Shown here: in pieces, positions 49,840-58,487 of the stretch | Numbering within the stretch: the first letter of the stretch is position 1 | Layout of the letters: each line of letters begins with the position of its first letter | Origin: Actinokineospora globicatena | GTDB lineage: Bacteria; Actinomycetota; Actinomycetes; Mycobacteriales; Pseudonocardiaceae | DNA length: 64,000 bases | Assembly (NCBI RefSeq): GCF_024171945.1 | Contig: NZ_JAMTCR010000002.1 | Span: 62,001-126,000 of the forward strand | Direction of reading: 5' to 3' | Translations under genes and position numbers: made by a program | The notes under the pieces: model-generated | What the model was told of the DNA's origin: nothing | Databases searched by the model: none | The model's input: the letters and a program-made list of their open reading frames with translations, nothing else

Positions 49840-51386
49840 GTGGTGCCGCCCGAGGACCGGTCACGCCTCTGCATGTCCCCGCGCGCGGTGTCGTCGACGT
49901 CGAGGTAGCTGTCACGCACCCGCTCGGCGCTCTGGATGAACCCGTCCATCTTCATCATGGCCTGGTCGAGCAGGGTCTTGAGGCCGTTGGGCCCGTTGAG
50001 CCGGTCGTCGAACTTGCGCGCGAGCTGCTCGCCGACCGGGCTGGTGCCCAGCTTCGGCTCCTTGCCCGCCATGCCGCGCACCTTCAGCTGCACACCCTCG
50101 AGCCCGAACCGGGCCGCCTTCACCGCGCGGGCGAACCCGGCGAGCTCCTCGGGGTCGATCTTCCAAAACCCCTGCGACGTGCCGTTGCTCGGCTGCACCG
50201 ACCCGGGCTGGACCGAACCATCCGGTCGACTCCCGGCGGGGGTGGTGGCGTCAGCGGGCTTGGTCGAACCGGGCTCGGTGGTGCCGGGGGTCGTGTTGGA
50301 CGGCGGGGTCCCGGGCTTGGTGTCGGGGTACTGGTTCCCGCCTCCACCGCCCGGGTGGGACTTGCCGTGCTCGGGGGTGGGCGCCGAACCCGAGGTCGGG
50401 GGGACACCGGGCTTCTGGTGGTGGTCACCGCCCCTGCTCGGACGCGGGGTCCAGTGCGGAGTGGGGGCGGGGGCGGGGAGGGGAACCGGGACCGGCTCGG
50501 GGGCGGGCATGGGCGCGCCGGTGACCGGGCCGGTGGGGACGGGGGCGGGCGGGTACGGCCCGGGGTTGCTACCGAGGTCAGGAGCCTGGCCACCGGTGGT
50601 GGGGGCGGGTAAGGGATTCGGCTGCACTGGGATCGACCCGGACACCGGCGGATACGGCAACACCGACAGATCCGGCGCGGCAGGTTCCGGGAACCCCGGG
50701 CCCGAGACATCCGGCGTCGGCTGCGCGGAAGCATCCGGCCACGCGGGACGGCCCTGCACATCCGGCACCGGCTGCGGGAATGGCTGCGCCGAAGCGTCCG
50801 GGACGCCGGGACGGCCGTAGACGTCCGGCTGCGCGGAGGCGTCGGGGAAGCTCGGGCGACTCATGTCCGGCGTCGGCTGCGCGGTCGCGTCTGGCCACGC
50901 GGGGCGGCCCTGCGTGGAGGCGTCCGGGTAGCTGGGGCGGCCGTAGACGTCCGGCTGCGGGTAAGGCTGCGCGTCCGGGGCGAAGGGGGACTGCTGTGCC
51001 GGGTGCTGTGCGGCCAGGCGGGCGGCGAGTTCCGGGGAGAACGCCGTCGGAACCGTCGCGTCGGACGGGTAGGTCACCTGGTGGCGCGCCGGGTCCGGGT
51101 ACTGCTGCTGCGGGTAGTGGTACTGGACCGGCGTCTGCGGGACCGGCGGCACGGGAGGTCCGGGCAGCGGCGGGACCGGAGCGGGCGGGCTGGGAATGGG
51201 GTCGGGCGTGGGCGGCACCGGGATCGGGTCGGGCGCCGGGGGTGCTGGGATCGGGTTGGGCTGCGGCGCGGGCACGGGGGTGGCGGTCGGCAGGGCACCG
51301 AGCACGGGGACCGAGACGGTGAGCCCGTCCGGGATGCCTGCCGGGAACTGGTGGGTCGCGTCCGACTGGGGGGTGTTCTCGCGCAT
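49836..51386 (-). CDS. Proline-rich protein with C-terminal LGTSPVG domain (cassette 2)
   Basis: 516 residues from ATG at 51386 after GGGAGACC. Residues 1 to about 400 are almost entirely low complexity: PIPAPPAPDPIPVPP-type runs, then PDASAQP repeats of roughly 20-30 residues, then PxPVPxP. Residues 405-516 repeat the cassette 1 domain (GFWKIDPEELAGFARAVKAA, LGTSPVGEQLARKFDDRL, MMKMDGFIQSAERVRDSY). The cassette 1 equivalent lacks the P-rich extension, which may span the envelope or bind SH3/WW-like partners. No signal peptide is visible, as usual for ESX substrates. Confidence 0.75.
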   Translation of the reverse strand: MRENTPQSDATHQFPAGIPDGLTVSVPVLGALPTATPVPAPQPNPIPAPPAPDPIPVPPTPDPIPSPPAPVPPLPGPPVPPVPQTPVQYHYPQQQYPDPARHQVTYPSDATVPTAFSPELAARLAAQHPAQQSPFAPDAQPYPQPDVYGRPSYPDASTQGRPAWPDATAQPTPDMSRPSFPDASAQPDVYGRPGVPDASAQPFPQPVPDVQGRPAWPDASAQPTPDVSGPGFPEPAAPDLSVLPYPPVSGSIPVQPNPLPAPTTGGQAPDLGSNPGPYPPAPVPTGPVTGAPMPAPEPVPVPLPAPAPTPHWTPRPSRGGDHHQKPGVPPTSGSAPTPEHGKSHPGGGGGNQYPDTKPGTPPSNTTPGTTEPGSTKPADATTPAGSRPDGSVQPGSVQPSNGTSQGFWKIDPEELAGFARAVKAARFGLEGVQLKVRGMAGKEPKLGTSPVGEQLARKFDDRLNGPNGLKTLLDQAMMKMDGFIQSAERVRDSYLDVDDTARGDMQRRDRSSGGTT

Positions 51387-51405
51387 CGTCTTGGTCTCCC
51401 TGGCC

Positions 51406-52497
51406 TCAGAGCCCGATCACCGGTGGCGAGGCCTTCTGGTCCAACAGGAACGGGTCTTCCCCGTCGTACGGGTAGCGCCTGCGGTGGTCAGCGCCGCCTT
51501 CGCCGCCTTGGCCACCACCCATCGCGCCGCCCATCGGCATGCCGCCCATGCCCGCGCCGGAACCACCCGAGCCACCAGCCGCCGCGGCCATGCCAGCGGC
51601 GGGTACGGCCGGTCGGGGGTTGTTGCCGGTAAGAGCCTCCGTCGCGCCTACCGAGCCCCCGTACTGCAACGGTCCACGGCCAGCGTCAGCACCAACGGGG
51701 ACGGCAGCGCTACCGCCACCGGAGTAACCGCCCGCGTAGCCGCCGCCGTCACCGACACCCTGCGCGGTGGTGGTCGGGTCGCCCTTGGTGAGTTCGTCCC
51801 ACCGTCCGACCGGGTCGGTCGAGATCGGCGGCGGTGGCGTCGTGCTCGGGGGCGGTGTGGGGATGGGAGTGGGTTCGCCGGGGACGAGGCCCGTGTCGGG
51901 CGCGGGTTCGGCGAAGCGGGGGGTGGACTCGTCGATGCCGATGACCGCGCCCTCGAACCGGCGCATGGCGTCGACCGCGCGGGACTTGAGCTCGGCCGTC
52001 TTCTGCTCGGCGGCGAACGCGCTCTCCGTCCCGGCGGCGGTGCCGTTGACGGCGGACACCAGCGGTCCCCCGGCGTCCAACCCCCTGGCGGCGCTGTCGG
52101 CGGCGAGCGCGGGTGGCACGGCGGGCTCGGCGGGGAGTTCAGGCATCGCGGCCTGCACGGCCTGCAGCGCGTTGGCCGCCTCCTCGATCGACGGGCCGAT
52201 GTCGTGCGCGGTCTCACCGAGGTCGGCGACCCAGCGCGCGTTGAGCTCCACGTCGTGGCGGGCCTGCTCGGCCGCGGTGCCCGCCCAGAAGTCCATCAGT
52301 TGGTTGAGCGCCTCGCCGAGCAGCCCGGCGGCCGAGACGACCTGGTCGCCCGCCTCCCGCCAGTCCTGCGCGAGCTGCTGCAGTTCGGGTGCGCTCGCCT
52401 GCTCCTCGACCATCTTGACCAGCTGTTCCAGGGAGTACTTCTCCCACTGCACACCGCCGGTGACGTACCGGTCGTAGCCGTGCCGCTCCGTAACCAT
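51406..52497 (-). CDS. WXG/PPE-like putative ESX effector or scaffold (cassette 2)
   Basis: 363 residues from ATG at 52497 with GGGGAGAGG upstream. The N-terminal helical domain has YVTGGVQWEKYSLEQLVKMV and LMDFWAGTAAEQARHDV (WAG turn); the middle repeats cassette 1 sequence (GIDESTPRF), and a P-rich then G-rich region ends with GEDPFLLDQKASPPVIGL, the same tail as the cassette 1 paralogue. It is the first gene of cassette 2 and so probably follows the promoter in the 416-bp region upstream. Function unknown; secretion by an ESX system is inferred from the EspG partner. Confidence 0.77.
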   Translation of the reverse strand: MVTERHGYDRYVTGGVQWEKYSLEQLVKMVEEQASAPELQQLAQDWREAGDQVVSAAGLLGEALNQLMDFWAGTAAEQARHDVELNARWVADLGETAHDIGPSIEEAANALQAVQAAMPELPAEPAVPPALAADSAARGLDAGGPLVSAVNGTAAGTESAFAAEQKTAELKSRAVDAMRRFEGAVIGIDESTPRFAEPAPDTGLVPGEPTPIPTPPPSTTPPPPISTDPVGRWDELTKGDPTTTAQGVGDGGGYAGGYSGGGSAAVPVGADAGRGPLQYGGSVGATEALTGNNPRPAVPAAGMAAAAGGSGGSGAGMGGMPMGGAMGGGQGGEGGADHRRRYPYDGEDPFLLDQKASPPVIGL

Positions 52498-52913
52498 CGC
52501 CTCTCCCCTCGGTGGCTGACCGGACCACCGCTCCCCTCGGCCCCGCGGACGATCGCTTCCGACGATGACGCTAGCCCGTTGGACGCACGCCGGACACCGA
52601 CAGTTCCCTTCTCACCACTCCTCGTTCCCCGCACCCGCATCGATACCGAGCGGGCCGGTTCGGTTGCCCCCTGTGCGCAACTTCGTACCAGGCAACCACG
52701 ACACCGCCGCGTCCGCCGGAGGCACCCGACGTGGCGTGACGGCGAACGGACGGTTACCGGACGTTCACTTCGGTGCGGGTCAGTCACCCGATGTTCGGTA
52801 CGGCCGTTCAACAGCACGCACTGGGACGAGGTGCGCGCCGCGGCGGGATTTCACCCGGCTGGCGCAGTCCGCGAGGGGAAGACTTGGCCTGCCGCCAGAG
52901 AGTGGGAGCGACC
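52498..52913. other. 416-bp divergent intergenic region
   Basis: It separates the start of ESX cassette 2 (leftward) from the ParB-like gene (rightward) and must hold both promoters. I see no clear -10/-35 pairs, no tRNA and no convincing small gene. CGGACGTTCACTTCGG and CCCGATGTTCGGTACGGCCG lie close together near 52758-52805 but do not form a clean palindrome. Confidence 0.5.
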
Positions 52914-53753
52914 ATGCCGCGCGACACCGGTTTCCCCGACGCCGACGCCGAGTACGACTTCCTGCGGGCCCGCCGCCGCCAGGTGCTCGCCCGGCTCGGC
53001 GCCTGGCTGCGCCGGGAACCGGACGACGTGAACATCATGCTGCCCTTCGACGAGGTCGTCGCGGCCCTGGGCCGCACCGGCGAGCGGCGGCTGGGGCAGC
53101 GGGTGATCCAGGTGGAGACGATCGTCGGCAGCGTCGACCGGGGACGCGAGTTCGACCGCCGCTTCCGCCCGACGTCGACCCAGTCGCGGCAACGCTGGGA
53201 ACGCCTCGCCCGCGCGTCCCGCCGCGGCGAGTCGACCCCACCGATCGACGTCTACCGCGTCGGCGAACTCCACTTCGTCATCGACGGCCACCACCGCGTC
53301 TCGGTCGCGCACGCCCTCGGCCTGACGAGCATCGACGCCACGGTCACCGAGATCACCACCCGCGTCCCCGCCGAGGGCATCCGCCTGCGCGGCGACCTGA
53401 TCACCAAGGACTACCACCGGGTGTTCCTCGACCGCGTCCCGCTCAGCCAGGACCGCAGGGCCACGATCTCGCTGACCGACCCGTGGGACTACACGGAACT
53501 GAGCGAGGCCGTGGAGGCCTGGGGCTTCCGCCTGATGCAGGACGAGCAGACCTTCCTGGACCGCCCCACCATCGCCCGCCGCTGGCACACCGAGGAGTTC
53601 ACCCCCGTAGTCGAGATGGTCCGCCAAGCCGCCATAGCCCCCACCCGCACCGACGCCGAGGCCTACCTCTGGGCCATCGGCGAACGCTACCGCCTGATCC
53701 GCTCCCACCACTGGGACGACGCCGTCCTCAACACCCTCCGCACCCGCGACTGA
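52914..53753 (+). CDS. ParB-like (ParB/Srx fold) protein
   Basis: 279 residues from the ATG at 52914 after GTGGGAGCG. The ParB/sulfiredoxin-like core lies around 85-145: PPIDVYRVGELHFVIDGHHR followed by VSVAHALGLTSIDATVTEI, where the GHHR loop corresponds to ParB box II. The rest is helical with no DNA-binding domain of chromosomal ParB, and no ParA gene is adjacent, so it is not the segregation ParB. Possible roles are nucleotidase/nuclease or CTP-binding regulator; the sequence does not decide. Confidence 0.8.
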   Translation: MPRDTGFPDADAEYDFLRARRRQVLARLGAWLRREPDDVNIMLPFDEVVAALGRTGERRLGQRVIQVETIVGSVDRGREFDRRFRPTSTQSRQRWERLARASRRGESTPPIDVYRVGELHFVIDGHHRVSVAHALGLTSIDATVTEITTRVPAEGIRLRGDLITKDYHRVFLDRVPLSQDRRATISLTDPWDYTELSEAVEAWGFRLMQDEQTFLDRPTIARRWHTEEFTPVVEMVRQAAIAPTRTDAEAYLWAIGERYRLIRSHHWDDAVLNTLRTRD

Positions 53754-53784
53754 CCTCCCGCTTCAGCCAGCCGGTGCACCGTCC

Positions 53785-54816
53785 TCAGGCACCGGTAGTC
53801 GATGTCGTCGCGGAGGGTTGCGCGCGTTGGACTACCTGGTCGGCGAAGGAGTCGAGTAGGCGGGTGCCTAGTTGTTGGGAGTAGCCGAGGACCAGGGCGA
53901 GGACGAGCAGGGCGGCTTGGTTGCCGATCACGTCGGGGAGGAGGCCGGTGCGCAGGACCAGGACGCCGACGACGGCGAGGATGGCGCCGAGGAGGACTTT
54001 GACGACGGCCTGGTACGGGGTGAGTGTGTAGGGGACGACGCTGGGTTTGGTGCGCAGCAACAGGACGACGACGGCGATGGACGCGCCGAGCATGCCCATG
54101 AGTTGCAGCCACCAGACGTCGCCGCCGGTGGGCGTAGGGGCACCGGTGGGGCAGATCATGGCGGTGCCGGTGCCGAGGCACAGCGGGAGCATGTGGTCGT
54201 GCAGGGCGGTGAGCCACCCGACGGCCACGTTGATCACCAGTAGCAGCAGGCCGAACAGGATGATCCGGTTGCGCAGGCTCCGCACCGCGGTGGCGGCGTC
54301 GTGCGAGGCCTGGTGGGTCCCGCGCAACGCGACCAGCACGACGTCCCGGCGCGCGGCGTCACCGAGGACGTCGAAGGACGCCGGGGCGAGCGCTCTGGCC
54401 CGAGGGTCGCGCTCGGTGAGCTTCCTGGTGACCGTCGCGCGGATCGCGGGCAGCCTGCTCGGCAGGTCGGGGCTGGACGCGACCAGCACCTCGTCGGCCA
54501 GGTGCACCGCGCGCCAGGCCCGTTCGATGTTGACCCCGGAGTACCAGCGCGCGGGCGAACTCTTCAGCTCGACCGCCCGCGCCGCGATCCGCATGGCGGT
54601 GTGCGCGGCCGTCGGCACCGGCGCGCCCCGCTGGTCGATCTCGGCCTGCAACCGCTGCAGCCGTTCCACCACCGACATCCGCCACGCCGACGCCGGGTGC
54701 AACTCCTCCACCCGCGTCGACCAGTCCCCACCACCGCCCGCGGGCGCATCGGCCTTGGCGGTCCCAGTGGGCACCACCAACTCCGCCACCACCGAAGGCA
54801 GACCGTCGGAAGTCAT
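53785..54816 (-). CDS. Four-helix membrane protein with cytoplasmic domain
   Basis: 343 residues from ATG at 54816 (a second ATG at 54822 lies too near the GGATGGGG site). The N-terminal 190 residues are soluble and helical (TAMRIAARAVELKSSPARWY, ERAWRAVHLADEVLV, RDVVLVALRGTHQAS). Four membrane segments follow: IILFGLLLLVINVAVGWLT, LMGMLGASIAVVVLLL, VLLGAILAVVGVLVL and AALLVLALVLGYSQ, with a periplasmic loop bearing cysteines (LCLGTGTAMICPT). I do not recognise the family. Divergent to nothing, it is 115 bp downstream of the next membrane gene. Confidence 0.72.
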   Translation of the reverse strand: MTSDGLPSVVAELVVPTGTAKADAPAGGGGDWSTRVEELHPASAWRMSVVERLQRLQAEIDQRGAPVPTAAHTAMRIAARAVELKSSPARWYSGVNIERAWRAVHLADEVLVASSPDLPSRLPAIRATVTRKLTERDPRARALAPASFDVLGDAARRDVVLVALRGTHQASHDAATAVRSLRNRIILFGLLLLVINVAVGWLTALHDHMLPLCLGTGTAMICPTGAPTPTGGDVWWLQLMGMLGASIAVVVLLLRTKPSVVPYTLTPYQAVVKVLLGAILAVVGVLVLRTGLLPDVIGNQAALLVLALVLGYSQQLGTRLLDSFADQVVQRAQPSATTSTTGA

Positions 54817-54931
54817 CCGCATCGCCCCATCCACCACGCAGCGCACCGTGTGTGGATGACGTCGATCCCCGGCGCCGGAACATAACGAGGTCGTGGCGCC
54901 GAGCGGGATCATTGCCCGAACGGGCAACGGT

Positions 54932-55756
54932 TCAGGGACTGGGCCGCCACAACGAGACGGCCAGTTCGACGTTGAATGGCGACGTGCTGCCCCACCGCTG
55001 GACCGTGATGATCGCCCATGCGTTCTTGCTCGTCCGCACGCACACCACGTCGCTGGGCTTGTGCGAGTACGCGTCGGCGGTCTTCGTGATCAGCGCGCTG
55101 TTGGCGCACGCCTCCGGGGACGCCTTGTCCCGCGCGACGAAGGTGGCGAGCATTCCGGCCGACACCTTGCCGTCCCGCCGGGAGAAGTAGAGCGTGCCGG
55201 GGAGTCCGCTCTCGTAGTACAGGTCGAAGTCGGGCCCTCCTTCCACACTCGGCTTCCCGTTCTCCACATCGAGGTCGACAGCAACCCCGGAGGCCACGGA
55301 GATCGGGTACTCGACCGGCGGCCCGTTGTACGCCACCGACGCACTGGTCACCGGCGGCGTGGTCGTACCACCCGACACCGATGTCGGCCGGGATTGGCTT
55401 GTCGTGCCCGTCGTGGTGCTGGGAGTTGTTGTTGTGGTGCCGGGGGTTGTCGTCCCGCCACCACCAGCCCCCGCCGCTGGCACCACCGTCGTGGAGCCAC
55501 CGATGAAGGTCGCCGTGAACACGACCGACCCCGCCACCAACCCCACGACCGCCAACATCCCCTGCCACCGCAACGGCTGTCCCCACAGCCGAACCAGCAG
55601 CCACAACGTCAACACCACCGCCACTACCGCGGCGATCCGGATGACAGCGTCAACGGTGTTCGCCGCGATCGCCAGAATCGCCGACACATCAGCGACAACG
55701 CTGACGATGGTCAGCACCCAGTGGGACCTAGAGCTAGAAGCCGTTGGCTGGCTCAC
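54932..55756 (-). CDS. Three-helix membrane protein with secreted C-terminal domain
   Basis: 274 residues from the GTG after GGGAGGGTGCTCG. Three helices in the first 90 residues (VLTIVSVVADVSAILAIAA, AAVVAVVLTLWLLVRLW, MLAVVGLVAGSVVFTATFI), then a Gly/Thr-rich linker and an extracytoplasmic domain of about 130 residues containing PVEYPISVASGVAVDLDVENG and DVVCVRTSKNAWAIITVQRW. I know of no function for this arrangement; similar orphan envelope proteins are common in this order. Upstream lies the non-coding tract described next. Confidence 0.72.
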   Translation of the reverse strand: MSQPTASSSRSHWVLTIVSVVADVSAILAIAANTVDAVIRIAAVVAVVLTLWLLVRLWGQPLRWQGMLAVVGLVAGSVVFTATFIGGSTTVVPAAGAGGGGTTTPGTTTTTPSTTTGTTSQSRPTSVSGGTTTPPVTSASVAYNGPPVEYPISVASGVAVDLDVENGKPSVEGGPDFDLYYESGLPGTLYFSRRDGKVSAGMLATFVARDKASPEACANSALITKTADAYSHKPSDVVCVRTSKNAWAIITVQRWGSTSPFNVELAVSLWRPSP

Positions 55757-56681
55757 CGAGCACCCTCCCGACCTACGACGCTGCCCCTAGGTCGCTACAC
55801 CCCCAACCACCGTTACCGATCACCTCCTCCACGCCTCACCTGACACCACGAGCTTTCCGTTGCAGCACAACAACCAACAACCCCACAGACCCATCAGCCC
55901 GCCAACACGAGACACCAATGGCCCAACGCTCCCCCTGTCACGACCCGCCCACATGACAACCCCAACCGGCCTTCGACACCCGTCCATAGATCGCCTTTCA
56001 CCGAACTCAGCTCCAGCACTCGACTTCGGTGCCTCCTTACCCTGGCGCCGCACCGAACAGACCCGATGACACCCCCGCCGCAGGCAGCCACCCAACGAAT
56101 CCGATCGCCAGCTGGCAACCAGGCAGCAAGACACTCACACCGTCGGATCGGCCCACTGACCCGGACCAGGCCCAGGTGGGGCCAAGGCACACCAGCTCGG
56201 CCCGCTGACCCGATCGGGCCGGGTCAGACCGAGTCGCCCGTAGAGCGAGGCGAGCCGGGCCAACCAGCCAGGACCGTTTGCCTGGGTTGAGCCGATCAGT
56301 CGGTCGAGTCGGATCAGTTAGGTCTGATCAGCCCGGTCGGGCTGGATCAGGACGACCGAACGGGGATGGCTGGCCGGGCAAGTAGGGCTCATCAGATCGA
56401 GTCGGCCGACCAGCCGGGCTGGGTCAGGACGGACCGGACCGGGCCGAGTCGAGTCAGGCCGGGTCAAGTCAAGTCGAGTCGAGTTGGGCCAGGCTGGGGT
56501 TAGGTCGGGTCGGGGGGTGCTGGAGCGAGCCTTTCGGGTCGGGTTGCGGATTTCGGGCGGGCCTGGTGGGGAGGGGGTCGGTCGGTCGAGGGCGGGCTGT
56601 CGGGGGGCGGGCTAGGGCGGGGCCGGTGGGGACAGGGCGGCCGGTGGGGGTGGGCGGGGTTGGACCGCGTGGAGGGGTGGG
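55757..56681. other. 925-bp non-coding region between a membrane gene and the I36-like gene
   Basis: No frame in this region has coding character or a start signal. The first third is C/A-rich and unremarkable; the middle is the 5-bp-periodic repeat tract listed below; the last 160 bp are very G-rich and precede the stop of the leftward secreted-protein gene. No RNA gene is evident. Confidence 0.6.
56140..56515. repeat. Degenerate pentanucleotide-periodic tract (GTCGA/GGGTC type)
   Basis: From about 56140 the sequence falls into 5-bp units such as TCGAG, TCGGA, TCAGT and later ACCGG, ACCGG, GTCAA, GTCAA, GTCGA, GTCGA (near 56430-56485). Units vary but keep phase over most of the stretch. It looks like an old microsatellite that has drifted; the clearest phase is 56420-56515. 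Confidence 0.6.
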
Positions 56682-57203
56682 TCAGGCGGGCCAGAGTTGG
56701 ATGGCTCGGACTACGAAGGGGGTGGTGGGGACGTAGGTGCCTAGGCCGGGGTAGGTGGTGAAGTCGGCTTCGGTGGCGCATTCGGGGGATTCGTAGACGG
56801 TGACGTCGTGGCGGAGGAGGTTGGCGAGGGAGCGGGATTCTCGGCCTAGCACGATGCACTCCCCGACCGCGGATGAGCCGATGCCGAACTTGCCGGATTC
56901 GCCGCGGAAGGCGATGCCGGACCAGACGCAGAACTCGCCGCGGTCGCAGAAGGGGGACGCGGCGGCGGGCACGGTGAAGCCGAGGGCAGCGACTAGGGCG
57001 ACGACCAGGGACCGGAGGAAGAGCCCGGCGGAGCGGCGGGAGCCCGACCAGATGACACGTGGGCCGCGCACACGTCGCCGGATCGGGTGATCCCGGGAGA
57101 CCGGATCACTGAACACCGGCCTGCCGGGTTTGCGGAAGCCGAGCACACCCAGCCGCGGCGAGACGGTGCGCGTGAGCAGCGAGAACAGGAGGGCGAACAC
57201 CAT
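56682..57203 (-). CDS. Secreted protein resembling peptidase-inhibitor family I36 (SMPI-like)
   Basis: Up to 173 residues. A signal peptide (LFLRSLVVALVAALGF...PAAASP) is followed by the I36-like beta-gamma-crystallin core: FCDRGEFCVWSGIAFRGE, and a second half with DVTVYESPECATEAD and QLWPA. Disulfide-type cysteine pairs fit a secreted inhibitor of metalloproteases or subtilisins. The ATG at 57203 has GAGGTG well placed, but puts the signal peptide about 65 residues in; a GTG at 57071 would put it near the N-terminus. Either start is possible. Confidence 0.7.
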   Translation of the reverse strand: MVFALLFSLLTRTVSPRLGVLGFRKPGRPVFSDPVSRDHPIRRRVRGPRVIWSGSRRSAGLFLRSLVVALVAALGFTVPAAASPFCDRGEFCVWSGIAFRGESGKFGIGSSAVGECIVLGRESRSLANLLRHDVTVYESPECATEADFTTYPGLGTYVPTTPFVVRAIQLWPA

Positions 57204-57282
57204 GGAGAACACCTCGATCCCCGTTGGGCCGCCCCGGGTGGGCGGTCCGACGGGGACCAAGATGGCAGGTTGTCAAGACCCG

Positions 57283-57300
57283 TGTGGAAAGTTGTCCACA
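57283..57300. promoter_or_regulatory. Inverted pair of DnaA-box-like half-sites downstream of sugC
   Basis: TGTGGA and TTGTCCACA face each other (spacer AAGTTG), ending 4 bp before the sugC stop on the minus strand. TTGTCCACA is the high-GC actinobacterial DnaA box consensus. Binding is unproven. Confidence 0.35.
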
Positions 57301-57303
57301 GGG

Positions 57304-58485
57304 TCAGTCGGAGTGGGTGAGGGTGCGCCCGTCGGACGGGTCGAACAGGTGGAGCTTGTCCGGGTCGAACCAGACCTCCGCCTCGTCGCCCTCCTTGATC
57401 GACGAGGCCGCCGAGAGCCGGGTGACGATCTGCGCGCCGCCGTCGGTCATCTCCGCGGAGCCGGACTCGGCGGCGAGCTCGTCGAGTTCGGCCGAGGTCG
57501 CCGTCTCGCCCTCCACCAGGAAGTAGGCGAACTTGTCCGAGCCCATCGACTCCATGACCTCGACGGTGGCGGTGAACGTCGCGCCCGCGCCGAGTTCGGC
57601 CTCGTCGAGCAGGGCCGCGTCCTCGAAGTGCTCCGGCCGCAGCCCGACGATCACCTCCCGCGGTGCCTTCGCCGCCTCCGCGAGCCGCCGGATCCGGTCG
57701 GTCAGCGGCACGGCCCCGAGCGGGGTGCGCAACTGGCCGTCGGCGAGGGTGGCGGGCAGGAAGTTCATCGACGGCGACCCGATGAACCCGGCGACGAACA
57801 GGTTGACCGGCTGCTCGTAGAGCGCCTGCGGTGACCCGATCTGCTGCACGAGCCCGCCGCGCATGACCACGACCCGGTCGCCGAGGGTCATCGCCTCGGT
57901 CTGGTCGTGGGTGACGTACACCGTGGTGGTGCCCAGCTTCCGCTGCAGCTTGGCGACCGAGGTGCGCATCTGCACGCGCAGCTTGGCGTCCAAGTTGGAC
58001 AGTGGCTCGTCCATCAGGAACGCCTTGGGGTCGCGCACGATCGCGCGCCCCATCGCCACCCGCTGCCGCTGGCCGCCGGAGAGGTTGCCCGGTTTGCGGT
58101 CCAGGTGCTGACCGAGGTCGAGGATGCGCGCGGCCTCCTCCACCTTGCGGTTGATGGTCTCCTTGTCCACGTGCGCGAGCCGCAGCGGGAACGCCATGTT
58201 CTCCCGGACGCTCATGTGCGGGTACAGCGCGTAGGACTGGAACACCATCGCGATGTCGCGGTCCTTGGGGGCGCGCTCGTTGACCCGCTGCCCGTCGATG
58301 CGCAGCTCGCCGCCGGTGATGTCCTCGAGCCCGGCGATCATGTTCAGCGTGGTGGACTTCCCGCACCCGGACGGCCCGACCAGGATGATGAACTCCCCGT
58401 CGGCGATCGTGATGTCCACATCGGACACGGCGAGCGCGCCGTCCGGGTACCGCTTGCTGACCTTGTCCAGAACGATCTCAGCCAT
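57304..58485 (-). CDS. sugC: Trehalose ABC importer ATP-binding protein SugC
   Basis: 393 residues of the MalK/UgpC-type ATPase. Walker A GPSGCGKST lies at 37-45, the signature LSGGQ at 135-139, Walker B FLMDEPLSNLDA, and the His-loop VTHDQTEAM; a MalK-like regulatory domain of about 150 residues follows (VGLRPEHF). It powers import of trehalose recycled from the cell envelope, with SugA and SugB as the channel. It is the last gene of the lpqY-sugA-sugB-sugC operon, 2 bp after sugB. The operon identity rests on the LpqY ortholog and gene order. Confidence 0.9.
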   Translation of the reverse strand: MAEIVLDKVSKRYPDGALAVSDVDITIADGEFIILVGPSGCGKSTTLNMIAGLEDITGGELRIDGQRVNERAPKDRDIAMVFQSYALYPHMSVRENMAFPLRLAHVDKETINRKVEEAARILDLGQHLDRKPGNLSGGQRQRVAMGRAIVRDPKAFLMDEPLSNLDAKLRVQMRTSVAKLQRKLGTTTVYVTHDQTEAMTLGDRVVVMRGGLVQQIGSPQALYEQPVNLFVAGFIGSPSMNFLPATLADGQLRTPLGAVPLTDRIRRLAEAAKAPREVIVGLRPEHFEDAALLDEAELGAGATFTATVEVMESMGSDKFAYFLVEGETATSAELDELAAESGSAEMTDGGAQIVTRLSAASSIKEGDEAEVWFDPDKLHLFDPSDGRTLTHSD

Positions 58486-58487
58486 GC

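Noticed and set aside
56490-56860. Small proline/arginine-rich minus-strand frame after the repeat tract
   Set aside because: Composition follows the G-rich tract; no start signal and overlaps the I36-like gene end in another frame.
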